A stretch of DNA of 64,000 nt from G963692885 sp964657395 (GCA_964657395.1 CAZZUX010000005.1:19218-83217), one strand, 5' to 3'; shown: positions 50,926-60,080, counted from the first letter of the stretch. Made by a program: numbers and translations. Notes: a model not told the origin generated them from the letters alone.

Positions 50926-50979
50926 TTGACAGCATTTCCAAGTGGGTTACTCTGTGGTCGGAAGTGGTCAAAAGTGGTC
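50926..50979 (+). promoter_or_regulatory. mraZ promoter with MraZ-box-like GTGG repeat array
   Basis: TTGACA at 50926-50931 and TACTCT at 50948-50953 (16-base spacer) form a good sigma70-type promoter. GTGG occurs at 50942, 50954, 50964 and 50974, the last three as GTGGTC exactly 10 bases apart on one DNA face. MraZ is known to bind short direct repeats with GTGG cores upstream of its own gene in E. coli and Mycoplasma; here the array overlaps the -10 and start region, as a repressor site would. The 5' leader to mraZ would be about 185 bases. Confidence 0.75.
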
Positions 50980-51145
50980 AAGAGCAATCAACTTCGCGAC
51001 GCTTTCCACGATTGTAGAAACAGCCAGAGCAATGGACAACAAAATTGCCACAAGGCTGGTGCAGTAAGCATTACCCCTCTCCTCAGGCCGCGGATTTCAC
51101 CCAAAAACCACGCTGTGCAGTTGCAGTGAAGGATGTACCGACAGG

Positions 51146-51607
51146 ATGTTCCGGGGCAACCACCCAACACGCGTTGACGAGAAGGGAAGGCTCAAGCTTC
51201 CTGCAGACATTAAGCGTGTGCTCGAAGGCAAGTATGGGCCGGTTGAGGAAAACAGCCCGGCAGAGTTTTTCATCACCAGCACGGACGGCAAGGTGGCCCA
51301 GATCTACCCGATGAAGGAATGGGAAAAGATCGAGGAGAAGTTGGCAGGGATACCCGATATGAATCCTGCCAAGAAGAAATATATGAATGCCGTGAACTAT
51401 TACGGCGGCGTAGCAGAGATGGACAACCAGGGGCGGGTGTTGATTCCCCAGATCCTGCGGGAAGCAGCAAAGACGGTGGGGGATGTGGTGGTGTTCGGTA
51501 TGCAGACGTATCTGCAGGTAGCCAACCACGATGACTTCAAGGCCTGCATGGAAGCAGCACCGCTGTCCGAAGCTGACCAGGCAGCACTGGCAGATTTTGG
51601 TTTGTAG
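51146..51607 (+). CDS. mraZ: Transcriptional regulator MraZ
   Basis: A 153-residue protein of two SpoVT/AbrB-type DNA-binding repeats. MFRGNHPTRVDEKGRLKLPA is the first (DEKGRLKLP), 'VAEMDNQGRVLIPQILRE' the second (DNQGRVLIP). MraZ oligomerises as a ring and represses the dcw promoter by binding its repeats. It heads the cluster, 36 bases before rsmH. ATG 51146 matches the family start; an unusual 'AEMDNQ' precedes the second repeat. The promoter region has four GTGG repeats. Confidence 0.95.
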   Translation: MFRGNHPTRVDEKGRLKLPADIKRVLEGKYGPVEENSPAEFFITSTDGKVAQIYPMKEWEKIEEKLAGIPDMNPAKKKYMNAVNYYGGVAEMDNQGRVLIPQILREAAKTVGDVVVFGMQTYLQVANHDDFKACMEAAPLSEADQAALADFGL

Positions 51608-51642
51608 GGCAACACAGGTTGTAAACCCCCAAGGGGGAGCAC

Positions 51643-52650
51643 ATGGACGGTAGTGCAGGGCGGGGCAGCAGGGACGCTGAACGACATGTGCCGGTTCTTT
51701 TAGAAGTTGCGATCCGAAATTTGAATGTGCGCGCTGGCGGCATATATATAGACGCCACGCTCGGCATGGCCGGCCATTCGTTGGAGATAGCGAAACGGCT
51801 GGGACCGGAAGGGACGTTGATCGGGTTTGATCGCGATCCGGAAGCCATGGCCATCGCGATGCGGCGCCTGGAGACGCTTCGCAGCGAACTGGGCGGGCAG
51901 ATGCCGAAGGTTGTGCTGCACAGCGAAGAATTCTCGCTGGCGGCCGGCAGGGTAGAGCCGGCATCGATTGACGGCATACTGGCCGACTTTGGTGTCAGCA
52001 GTCTGCAGCTGGGAGAGGCGCACAGAGGATTTAGTTTTCAGGCGGAAGGGCCACTGGACATGCGGATGAATACGCGCCAGGGCATCACCGCCGAACAAGT
52101 GGTAAATCAGGCCGACGAAAACGAACTCGCCGACATGATTTACGAATTCGGAGAGGAAAGGAGGTCGCGGAGAATCGCCAGAGCCATTGTCAGGGCGCGG
52201 CCGCTAACGACTACGGCACAACTGGCCAAAGTCATAGCAGCTGCCGCCCCGTCAATGAAAGGTGAAAAGATTCATCCGGCGACCAGGACTTTCCAGGCAC
52301 TCCGAATTCGCGTCAACGATGAGTTGAAGGAAATTCAGACACTGTTGCAGATAGCGCCTGCACTGTTGAAGACGGGCGGCAGACTGGCAGTCATCAGCTT
52401 CCACTCACTCGAAGACAGGCTTGTGAAGGACGCATTCAAGGAAGGGGCCCGGCAGGGCATCTGGCAGCTGATCACCCGCAAGCCGGAAGTTGCCGACGAG
52501 GCAGAAACGGATCGCAACCCACGGTCACGCAGCGCGAAGATGCGCGCGGCCGAGAGAACCGACTTGAGTTTAGAAGCAGCAAATTTAGAAGAGGCGAAAC
52601 GGCGGCAGGCAGATGTTTATCAGTTAGGACTGCGGCAACCAAGACGCTGA
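51643..52650 (+). CDS. rsmH: 16S rRNA (cytosine-1402-N4) methyltransferase
   Basis: A 335-residue SAM-dependent enzyme (old name MraW) that methylates N4 of C1402 in 16S rRNA. 'RHVPVLLEVAIRNLNVRAGGIYIDATLGMAGHSLEIAKRL' (SAM-binding GxxGHS), 'GFDRDPEAM', 'ILADFGVSSLQLGEAHRGFSFQAEGPLDMRM' and 'GGRLAVISFHSLEDRLVK' are diagnostic. ATG 51643 has a strong AAGGGGGAG upstream. It is the second gene of the dcw cluster. Confidence 0.97.
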   Translation: MDGSAGRGSRDAERHVPVLLEVAIRNLNVRAGGIYIDATLGMAGHSLEIAKRLGPEGTLIGFDRDPEAMAIAMRRLETLRSELGGQMPKVVLHSEEFSLAAGRVEPASIDGILADFGVSSLQLGEAHRGFSFQAEGPLDMRMNTRQGITAEQVVNQADENELADMIYEFGEERRSRRIARAIVRARPLTTTAQLAKVIAAAAPSMKGEKIHPATRTFQALRIRVNDELKEIQTLLQIAPALLKTGGRLAVISFHSLEDRLVKDAFKEGARQGIWQLITRKPEVADEAETDRNPRSRSAKMRAAERTDLSLEAANLEEAKRRQADVYQLGLRQPRR

Positions 52651-52664
52651 CGAATTTAAAGAAT

Positions 52665-52759
52665 CGGGCCAGAATCGTCCCACCGTACTACCAGGCGAAA
52701 GACAAAGACGATTCAAAATCTGCAATACATCTCCCTCCTCTTCCAGCGATTCTGGCCCG
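52665..52759. repeat. 13-bp perfect inverted repeat between rsmH and ftsL
   Basis: CGGGCCAGAATCG (52665-52677) and CGATTCTGGCCCG (52747-52759) are perfect reverse complements enclosing 69 bases, in the 140-base gap before ftsL. It may be a leader structure, an attenuation site or a degenerate mobile repeat. No T run follows the second arm. Confidence 0.85.
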
Positions 52760-52790
52760 GTCGCAAGGAATGGGGGAACAGGACACGAAT

Positions 52791-53315
52791 ATGGCGACTC
52801 AGACAATTACGGCAGCACTCGGAGCGCAGGGCTGGTTTGACCAGGCAGCCTCTGCCACCAGCCACGCACAGGCAACCGCCGAGCACAATACCCGCCTCTT
52901 TCACGCGCAGCAGCGTGCGCGACGCGGGCCGACGCCGGAAGTCTTCTTCGTCAAGCACTTGGACAACACGCGGCTGGTGAAGGCCGAAGATCCTATTCGC
53001 AAACGGGAGATGCGCCGCTTCGCCATCGCCATGTCCATTCTCTTCATCATGTCGATGGTTTACGGCTGGCAGCATTTCAGCGCCATCGAGTCCGGATACA
53101 AGGTGGAAGCGAAGAAGCAGCAGCTCGAACAGCTTCGCGAGACCAACCGCCAGCTGAGCCTGCAGGAAGCGCAGATGTGCGACCTGGGCCGGCTGGATAA
53201 GGAAGCCCGCAAACTCGGTATGGAAGCTCCAAAGCCGGGCCAGGTCATTCGCCCCGAGCTCTCTCCGGAAAGTGCAGGCGCCGTCATGGCAGAGGCTCGT
53301 ATCCCTACTCTCTAA
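52791..53315 (+). CDS. ftsL: Cell division protein FtsL (putative)
   Basis: About 174 residues: a polar N-terminal region of ~95 residues, one transmembrane helix ('FAIAMSILFIMSMVYGW'), and a periplasmic coiled-coil ('EAKKQQLEQLRETNRQLSLQEAQ'). This topology and position between rsmH and ftsI fit FtsL, which forms FtsQLB and activates septal synthesis. Sequence identity in FtsL is always low, so the call rests on topology and context. ATG 52791 has AGGA eight bases upstream; ATG 52770 also opens the frame but its Shine-Dalgarno touches the start codon. Confidence 0.8.
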   Translation: MATQTITAALGAQGWFDQAASATSHAQATAEHNTRLFHAQQRARRGPTPEVFFVKHLDNTRLVKAEDPIRKREMRRFAIAMSILFIMSMVYGWQHFSAIESGYKVEAKKQQLEQLRETNRQLSLQEAQMCDLGRLDKEARKLGMEAPKPGQVIRPELSPESAGAVMAEARIPTL

Positions 53316-53379
53316 AGCAGCCCTTCAACAAGGACGGCATCGACAGCAACCATAGCCATCAATCGAAATCGGTCCAGCC

Positions 53380-55755
53380 TTGAAGGATTTTCGTTTCACA
53401 CCAAAAGCGCAATCGACGCGTGGCGTAGTCGGAGCCCCACGCAGATTGCGCTTTGCCTTGTTGTCGCTGTTCTTCATGGTTTGGGCTGCCGTTATCGTGT
53501 TACGTCTAGTCTGGCTGCAGACAGTCGACCATCACAGGTTTGTCGAGATTGCTGCGCAGCAACAGCAGCATGGCTTTGAGATTGCTCCGCGACGTGGTGT
53601 CCTCTACGATCGCAATCTTCATGCATTAGCGATGACGGTTGCCGTGCAGTCGGTCTATGCCGATCCGCGGGAAATAATCGACAAAGCCGCGACTGCCAAG
53701 GCGCTTGCGAAGGTTGTTCATTGCGATCCAACTGAAGACTTCACCACCGCCCCCCAGATCAACGCCCGGCTGGTTGCTGGGCATGGGTTCGCATGGATTG
53801 CTCGCAAGCTCGATCCGCCTACTGCCGCGAAGGTGAAGGCATTGAACCTGAAGGGCATCTACTTCACCCGCGAGTTCAAGCGCTTTTATCCGAACGAAGA
53901 CCTGGCCGCACAGGTGCTTGGCTATGTCGGCACCGATGACAATGGTCTGGGCGGTATCGAGCGCAGATTTGACGATGATCTGCACGGCACTCCCGGTCAC
54001 ATCATGACGGCGCTTGATGCCAAGCGGCAGGTACTGGGCAGCGAGGAGCAGGAACCGCTGCCAGGCGAAGACTTGCAGTTGACCATCGACGAGAATATCC
54101 AGTTCATGGCTGAGCACGCGCTCGACCACGCCATGGAAAAGCATCATGCGCTCAACGGCACGGTCGTGGTGCAGGACACGCACACTGGCCAGATCCTGGC
54201 CCTGGCGATCCGCCCGACCTTCAATCCGAACGACTTTCGCCATGCCACCAACGGTCTGCTCCGCAATCATGCCGTCAGCGATATCTATGAGCCGGGCTCG
54301 ACCTTCAAGCTGGTGACGTACGCCGCGGCGCTTGAGGAAAAGGTGACCACCCCTGAATCGATGATTGATTGCCAGGGTGGTTCGATCACTATCTTCGGCC
54401 GCACCATTCACGATGCTCCCGGCGAGCATTTCGGGCGCATTCCGGTAGAAGAGGCACTGTGGCATTCAAGCGATGTTGCCGCGGTGAAATTAGCCATGGC
54501 CATGGGCCGCGAGAACTTCTACAAGTACATCCGGGCTTTCGGATTTGGTCAGCGTAGCGGCATAGAGCTGCCATCGGAAACACGTGGCATCCTGCGACCG
54601 ACGCATCGCTGGGGTGCTACCAGCATCGGCTCGCTTGCCATCGGTCAGGAAGTTGGCGTGACGCCGGTGCAGCTGGTCAGCATGGTCTCTGCTATCGGCA
54701 ATGGGGGCACCTATCTGCCTCCGCACATGCTGCTCACGGCGTCGGATGCCAGTTCAGCAAAGCTACAGGGGCAGCCATTTCGGCCAGCTTCGGACATCCC
54801 CTCGACGCTGCCGGAGGGCGCACATCGTGTGATCTCGCCCCTGGTGTCTGCGCAGATGCGGAAGATGATGGAAGGCATTGTGCTGCACGGCACCGGTAAG
54901 GATGCCGCGTTAAACGGCTACTCTGCCGCCGGCAAGACCGGCACCGCTCAGAAGATCGACACTGCCACGCACACCTATTCGAAGACCAAGCTGGTAGCGT
55001 CCTTCGCTGGCTTCGCGCCTGTGAACAATCCGGCGATCAGTGTGGCTGTTGTCATCGACTCGCCGGAAGGTCAGCACATGGGCGGCCAGGTATCAGCCCC
55101 GGTGTTCGCTGAGATCGCACAGCAGGTGCTTGAATATCTCGGCGTGCCGCATGATGAACCGCTGAAGCCGCAGAAAGAAATGGATGAGGCCCGCAGAGTT
55201 CCGAACACTGAGGACGTGGATGGAGACCAGCTCGATGCTGAACAGCTGAGTGCCATGTTCGCGGAGGTCAACAACCTGTCGGCAGATGATCCACTGCGTA
55301 CGCCACTGGACTCAAAGACACCTGCAGCCTCCGCCAAGGATGGCGGTTTGCACGGCGTATCTCTGAAGCCGACCACTCTCGCAAGCGTCGCGCCGGATCC
55401 GCCGATCCACTCCAAGACTCTTACTGTTGATCAGGAGATAGCCCGGCTGCACCAGCCTGCGCCACCGCCATCCCAGCTCGCAAAAGAATCCGAATCAACG
55501 CCTGACAAACCTGAAGCTTCGATTGTTCCAAGTCCTGATCCCGCGCATGACAGCGCCACGATTGTCACCGATGGCAAGCGTCGCGTCTCGGTACCGGTCC
55601 TGGTGGGCGAGCCGCTCAGGCAGGTCATCGAAGCGGCTGGTGAATCCGGGCTTCTTGTCCAGGCCTTCGGCACTGGTATCGCGCGCGAGCAGGCTCCAGC
55701 TGCCGGCACCATGGTGCCTCTTGGTACACAGGTGTTCGTCCGTTTTCAGCGATAG
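53380..55755 (+). CDS. ftsI: Septal peptidoglycan transpeptidase FtsI/PBP3 with C-terminal PASTA
   Basis: A 791-residue class B penicillin-binding protein. An N-terminal transmembrane helix ('LSLFFMVWAAVIVLRLVWLQ') precedes the pedestal domain. The catalytic S307 lies in 'EPGSTFK' (SxxK). The second motif is S363-S-D ('HSSDVAAVKLAM') where the consensus is SxN. K519 is in 'AGKTGTAQK' (KTG). After the transpeptidase, a ~130-residue Pro/Ala-rich linker leads to a PASTA module at ~730-791 ('VSVPVLVGEPLRQVIEAAGES...AAGTMVP'). The start is TTG 53380. PASTA is unusual in FtsI of many Gram-negatives but common in some. Overlap with ftsL is absent (64 bases). Confidence 0.93.
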   Translation: MKDFRFTPKAQSTRGVVGAPRRLRFALLSLFFMVWAAVIVLRLVWLQTVDHHRFVEIAAQQQQHGFEIAPRRGVLYDRNLHALAMTVAVQSVYADPREIIDKAATAKALAKVVHCDPTEDFTTAPQINARLVAGHGFAWIARKLDPPTAAKVKALNLKGIYFTREFKRFYPNEDLAAQVLGYVGTDDNGLGGIERRFDDDLHGTPGHIMTALDAKRQVLGSEEQEPLPGEDLQLTIDENIQFMAEHALDHAMEKHHALNGTVVVQDTHTGQILALAIRPTFNPNDFRHATNGLLRNHAVSDIYEPGSTFKLVTYAAALEEKVTTPESMIDCQGGSITIFGRTIHDAPGEHFGRIPVEEALWHSSDVAAVKLAMAMGRENFYKYIRAFGFGQRSGIELPSETRGILRPTHRWGATSIGSLAIGQEVGVTPVQLVSMVSAIGNGGTYLPPHMLLTASDASSAKLQGQPFRPASDIPSTLPEGAHRVISPLVSAQMRKMMEGIVLHGTGKDAALNGYSAAGKTGTAQKIDTATHTYSKTKLVASFAGFAPVNNPAISVAVVIDSPEGQHMGGQVSAPVFAEIAQQVLEYLGVPHDEPLKPQKEMDEARRVPNTEDVDGDQLDAEQLSAMFAEVNNLSADDPLRTPLDSKTPAASAKDGGLHGVSLKPTTLASVAPDPPIHSKTLTVDQEIARLHQPAPPPSQLAKESESTPDKPEASIVPSPDPAHDSATIVTDGKRRVSVPVLVGEPLRQVIEAAGESGLLVQAFGTGIAREQAPAAGTMVPLGTQVFVRFQR

Positions 55756-55798
55756 ACGTTCAATGACCGGCGTTCAGCGATATTCTGGGACTGCACTT

Positions 55799-57322
55799 AT
55801 GATGACCTTCTCTCAGCTCGTCGCCGCCATCACCACGCAGCAGGTCTTTGAAGCCGGGGCAGAGAGCAGCGCGCCCATCCAGGGGATCGAGTACGATTCG
55901 CGCAAGGTGGAACCGGGTACTATTTTTGTCGCCATGAAGGGCGGCACCATGGATGGCAATAGCTTCATTGAACGTGCCATCGATGCCGGTGCCACCGCTA
56001 TCGTTACCGATACGGATACGTATTTTGCGAGTACCCGGTCGGGGCATCCCTCTTTGCCGGTTGCACAGGTACCTCATGGCCGGCGTGCACTGGCTGAGCT
56101 ATGCCGAGCCTTCTACGGCTATCCAGATACTAAGCTCGGATTGACTGGCGTTACCGGCACCAACGGTAAGACGACTACCGCCTATCTGCTGGAGCAGATG
56201 CTGCGAGCGCAGGCCCGCAAGACCATCCTGGTTGGCACCATTGAGTATCGCATCGGCGATCGCGTGTTGGCATCGCCGCATACCACTCCGGAGTCCCGGG
56301 ATCTTCTCGCCATCTTCGCCGAAGGCCTCGATCTGGGTGTTACAGAAGCCGTGATGGAAGTGTCATCCCACGCGCTGGACCAGGGGCGCGTGTGGCAATT
56401 GGCATTCGACACCGCCATCTTCACCAATCTCACGCAGGATCATCTCGACTACCACGGCACGCTTGAAGATTACCTGCGCGCAAAGGCTCGCTTATTTGAC
56501 GGCAGCTGTTCGCAGGCGCCGAAGACTGCGGTCATTAATGCCGACGACGATGCTGGCACCGGTCTCCTTGCGATCGCGAGGGAGGCGGAATCACAGGTAT
56601 TCTCATATGGAATCCATGAAGGCGACTTCCGCGCGGCGGGCGTGCGCGTTTCTGCATCCGGGACACACTTCTCCTTGCAGACTCCATTCGGAACTGCGCC
56701 AATCACCAGCCGGCTGGTCGGGCGAATCAATGTCTATAACCTTCTTGCCGCCAGTGCAGCGGCATGTGCCCGCGGTCTTTCCCTTGACGAGATCGCATCT
56801 GCAGCAGAAGACCTGCAGGCGCCGCCCGGCCGTTTTCAGACCATCGATACAACGCAGGACTTTACCGTCATCGTTGATTACGCACATACCAGCGATGCAC
56901 TTCGCAACGTGACTGCACTGGCGCGCGAACTGGTTCACGATCAACGTGGACGTGTCATTACAGTCTTCGGTTGCGGCGGCAATCGCGATCGCACCAAGCG
57001 GCCGCTGATGGGCCGGGCTGCGGGCGAAGGGAGCGATGTTGTCATCGTTACATCCGACAATCCGCGTAGCGAAGATCCGGTCGCTATCATCGAAGACATT
57101 CTGCCAGGCCTGTCCGGCACCATTGCAGCTGTGCAGGTAGAGGCTGATCGCTCTCGCGCCATTCAGCGCGCTATTGCGGAGGCCCGAACTGGTGACCTGG
57201 TGTTGATTGCCGGTAAGGGCCACGAGAAAACGCAAACCATCGGTCAGCAGGCAGTGGAGTTCGATGATGCAGAGCAGGCACGCCAGGCGCTCGCTGGACT
57301 TGTGCAGAAGGGTGTTTTGTGA
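55799..57322 (+). CDS. murE: UDP-MurNAc-tripeptide synthetase (meso-Dap-adding)
   Basis: A 507-residue ATP-dependent ligase that adds meso-diaminopimelate to UDP-MurNAc-L-Ala-D-Glu. 'GIEYDSRKVEPGTIFVAMKGG' (UDP-binding), 'GVTGTNGKTTTAYLLEQML' (P-loop), 'EVSSHALDQGRV', 'FTNLTQDHLDYHGT' and 'SDNPRSEDP' with D420 followed by N-P-R, the pattern that selects meso-Dap over Lys, make the assignment firm. ATG 55799 (preceded by another ATG in frame at 55763) is chosen because GGGA lies at usable spacing and the length is normal. The 3' end overlaps murF by four bases. Confidence 0.97.
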   Translation: MMTFSQLVAAITTQQVFEAGAESSAPIQGIEYDSRKVEPGTIFVAMKGGTMDGNSFIERAIDAGATAIVTDTDTYFASTRSGHPSLPVAQVPHGRRALAELCRAFYGYPDTKLGLTGVTGTNGKTTTAYLLEQMLRAQARKTILVGTIEYRIGDRVLASPHTTPESRDLLAIFAEGLDLGVTEAVMEVSSHALDQGRVWQLAFDTAIFTNLTQDHLDYHGTLEDYLRAKARLFDGSCSQAPKTAVINADDDAGTGLLAIAREAESQVFSYGIHEGDFRAAGVRVSASGTHFSLQTPFGTAPITSRLVGRINVYNLLAASAAACARGLSLDEIASAAEDLQAPPGRFQTIDTTQDFTVIVDYAHTSDALRNVTALARELVHDQRGRVITVFGCGGNRDRTKRPLMGRAAGEGSDVVIVTSDNPRSEDPVAIIEDILPGLSGTIAAVQVEADRSRAIQRAIAEARTGDLVLIAGKGHEKTQTIGQQAVEFDDAEQARQALAGLVQKGVL

Positions 57323-58719
57323 ATCTTGAGCTGGCACAATGCGCAGCGTGGATGGAAGGCGAAGTCAAGATAGGCCACGCCGAGACCGCTACCGGCGCGG
57401 CCACAGGCTACTCCATCGACACGCGGACACTTCAGCCGGGTGACCTCTTCTTCGCGATACGCGGAGAGCATTATGACGCGCACGATTTCGTTCCGGCAGC
57501 CTTCGCGCAGGGCGCCCGCGCTTCCGTTGTGGCCCGCGCTCATGTTGCGCGCATGCTGCAGCAGGCGCATCAGCACACCCTGCTTATCGTCGACGATCCA
57601 CTTACTGCCATGCAGAGTCTGGCTTCTGCTGTCCGCAGGGCCTGGGGTAAACGACTGATCGGGGTGACCGGCAGTGCCGGTAAGACGACCACCAAGGAAG
57701 CCGTCGCTACGGTGCTGGGCGCAAAGCATCGCGTGCTCAAATCCATTGGCAACCTTAACAACCATTTCGGTCTGCCGCTCCAGCTTCTGCGTCTTCAGCC
57801 TGACGATGAGATCGCTGTCATCGAGATGGGTATGTCGAACAGCGGCGAAATCGAAGCTCTCTGCCGGATCGCACTTCCGGACTGGGGTGTCGTCACCAAT
57901 GTCGGCAACGCACACGCAGAGAATTTCAAGGACGGCATCGCGGGTATCGCGCGCGCCAAGTATGAGTTGATTGAAGGCCTGCACGGGATGCATCGCACAG
58001 CGTTCCTTAACGCAGACGATCGCTACGTCGCGCAATTCAGCCGGGGCTTTACCGGTCGTGTACTCTGCTTCGGGACCGGACCAACAGCGTACATCCGCGC
58101 CGAGAACATTGCGGAGCGCGGTGGCGAAGGCATCCGTTTCGACGTCACTGTGCTTGATCAGAAAGCGACCGTCAAACTGGCTCTCCTGGGTCGTCACAAC
58201 ATCACCAATGCGCTCGCCGCCATTGCGTGCGGCCTGGAGTCCGGTATGACACTGGCAGACTGCGCCGGTGCCTTGCGCCAGATGCGGCCGGATAGTCGCC
58301 GCGGCGAGATGGTGCATTGGCGCGGCGCGACCATCATCAATGACAGCTACAACTCCAATCCTGAGGCCCTGCAGTCGATGATTGCGACTCTTGCCTCGAT
58401 GCCCGCTAAGCGCCGCATCCTGGTTGCTGGCGAGATGCTCGAACTGGGTCCGGAATCTGGCTCCCTGCATCGCGCCTGCGGCGAAGCGGCGGCGGCGGCC
58501 GGCATCGATGTGGTAGTTGGCGTGCGGGGCATGGGGCAATCGATCGTGGATGGAGCTGCCGCAGGGGGCGTCACGACCGCCGAATTCGTTGCAGATTCCG
58601 CCGCTGCCGGAAAGTGGCTGCAGCAGCATGTACGCGAAGGCGATGTGGTTTTGCTCAAGGCTTCACGCGGCGTCAAACTTGAGCGTGCTCTTGACGTTCT
58701 TGACGCTGACAGCAGGTAA
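57319..58719 (+). CDS. murF: UDP-MurNAc-pentapeptide synthetase
   Basis: A 466-residue ligase that attaches D-Ala-D-Ala to the tripeptide nucleotide. 'GYSIDTRTLQPGDLFFAIRG' and 'LIGVTGSAGKTTTKEAVATVL' (P-loop), 'VIEMGMSNSGEIEALC', 'TNVGNAHAENFKD' and 'INDSYNSNPEALQSMIATL' are typical of MurF. The GTG start at 57319 overlaps the murE stop in GTGA, indicating translational coupling. A 74-base gap precedes mraY. Confidence 0.97.
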   Translation: MNLELAQCAAWMEGEVKIGHAETATGAATGYSIDTRTLQPGDLFFAIRGEHYDAHDFVPAAFAQGARASVVARAHVARMLQQAHQHTLLIVDDPLTAMQSLASAVRRAWGKRLIGVTGSAGKTTTKEAVATVLGAKHRVLKSIGNLNNHFGLPLQLLRLQPDDEIAVIEMGMSNSGEIEALCRIALPDWGVVTNVGNAHAENFKDGIAGIARAKYELIEGLHGMHRTAFLNADDRYVAQFSRGFTGRVLCFGTGPTAYIRAENIAERGGEGIRFDVTVLDQKATVKLALLGRHNITNALAAIACGLESGMTLADCAGALRQMRPDSRRGEMVHWRGATIINDSYNSNPEALQSMIATLASMPAKRRILVAGEMLELGPESGSLHRACGEAAAAAGIDVVVGVRGMGQSIVDGAAAGGVTTAEFVADSAAAGKWLQQHVREGDVVLLKASRGVKLERALDVLDADSR

Positions 58720-58793
58720 ATCGCGGTAAGTTTCGGGCCAGGACATAAGATTATCGGCAGATCGATCATCGATCCCTGCTACGCGGAGGAAGT

Positions 58794-59930
58794 TTGCTTT
58801 ACTGGCTCCTGTACCAAAAACTGTTTCCCTATTTTCGGCCTTTCCGCATCTTCCGCTATCTTACTTTCCGCACGGCCTTCGCGACGCTGACGGCCATGCT
58901 GATCGGACTGGTAGTCGGTCCTTACGTCATCGAAAAGTTAAGAGAGTTTCAAATCAGCCAGTACATTCGCCAGGAAGGCCCAGCCGCGCACCAGAAGAAA
59001 GCGGGCACCCCCACGATGGGCGGTGTGCTGATCTGCATCTCCATACTGCTGCCCACCCTGCTTTGGAGCGACCTCTCCAATCCATTTGTCTGGATGGTTA
59101 TGCTCTCGACGCTGGCTTTCGGCGGCATTGGTTTTGCGGATGACTACATCAAGGTCGTGAACCGTCGCAATCTTGGCCTCACCTCTCGCGCCAAGATGGG
59201 CCTGCAGATTCTGGTCAGCGTGGCTATTGCCGTCACCCTGGTTCTGCTTGAGCAGCAGGGCAGTTACTCAACGCGGCTGGTTGTTCCGTTCCTCAAGCGG
59301 TTTCGGCCCGACCTTGCCATAGGCGCACTCCAGCACGTGCCGCACATGGCCCTGCTGGCCTTTCTTCCTTTCGTGGTATTCGTAGTGCTCGTCATCGTGG
59401 CATCCAGCAATGCTGTGAATCTTACCGACGGCCTCGATGGCTTGGCTATTGGCTGTACTATCATCGCCGCGACTGCGCTGACAGTGCTCACCTATGTCAG
59501 CGGGCATGCCGTCTTCGCGGACTATCTTGAGATTCAGCGCATGCCGCTTGTCGGCGAAGTGGCTGTCTTCTGCGGGTCCATGGTTGGCGCCAGTATCGGC
59601 TTCCTCTGGTACAACGCTCATCCGGCCGAGGTTTTCATGGGAGATGTCGGGTCACTCGCCCTTGGCGGAGCGATCGGCACTGTCGCCGTCGTCATCAAGC
59701 AGGAATTGCTCCTTCCGTTCATCGGCGGCATCTTCGTGCTCGAGACACTCTCTGTCATCCTGCAGGTCGGCAGCTACAAACTGCGAAAGGGGAAACGCAT
59801 TTTCAAAATGGCGCCTCTGCATCATCACTTTGAACTCAGCGGCTGGTCTGAATCGAAAGTCATCGCGCGTTTCTGGATTCTGGCACTCGTGTTTGCACTC
59901 TTTGCACTTACTACGCTAAAACTGCGATGA
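58794..59930 (+). CDS. mraY: Phospho-MurNAc-pentapeptide translocase
   Basis: A 378-residue integral membrane enzyme of about ten helices that makes lipid I on undecaprenyl phosphate. 'GGIGFADDYIKVVNRRNLGL' (catalytic DD), 'NLTDGLDGLAIG', 'MGDVGSLALGGAIG' and 'MAPLHHHFELSGWSESKVIARF' are signature motifs. The TTG start at 58794 has a strong GGAGGA just upstream. It precedes murD by 150 bases, in which a dispersed-repeat-like element lies. Confidence 0.97.
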   Translation: MLYWLLYQKLFPYFRPFRIFRYLTFRTAFATLTAMLIGLVVGPYVIEKLREFQISQYIRQEGPAAHQKKAGTPTMGGVLICISILLPTLLWSDLSNPFVWMVMLSTLAFGGIGFADDYIKVVNRRNLGLTSRAKMGLQILVSVAIAVTLVLLEQQGSYSTRLVVPFLKRFRPDLAIGALQHVPHMALLAFLPFVVFVVLVIVASSNAVNLTDGLDGLAIGCTIIAATALTVLTYVSGHAVFADYLEIQRMPLVGEVAVFCGSMVGASIGFLWYNAHPAEVFMGDVGSLALGGAIGTVAVVIKQELLLPFIGGIFVLETLSVILQVGSYKLRKGKRIFKMAPLHHHFELSGWSESKVIARFWILALVFALFALTTLKLR

Positions 59931-59993
59931 GCCATGCTCCTGCATGGGACAATCGCCTGTCAGGTCTAACTATCTGTGATCAATCCATGATCC

Positions 59994-60037
59994 TGTCATC
60001 TCGACCGAAGCGTAGCGAAGCAGAAGGGTCTTCATTT
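59994..60037. repeat. Dispersed-repeat-like element between mraY and murD
   Basis: About 44 bases with the core CATCTCGACCGAAGCGTAGC and GAAGCAGAAGGG. The form 'TCATCnnGAnCGAAGC...AGCGAAG...GAAGGnnC' recurs in many acidobacterial intergenic regions as I recall; that cannot be checked here. It splits an otherwise compact stretch of the cluster. Confidence 0.5.
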
Positions 60038-60080
60038 CCTCAAGTCAACAAGAGTTCACCAGCAGTCGGGTCGAAGCAGC

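Noticed and set aside
57244..58629. Long minus-strand open frame (461 codons) over murF
   Set aside because: It is the antisense shadow of murF, which has all family motifs on the plus strand; the antisense protein has no domain.
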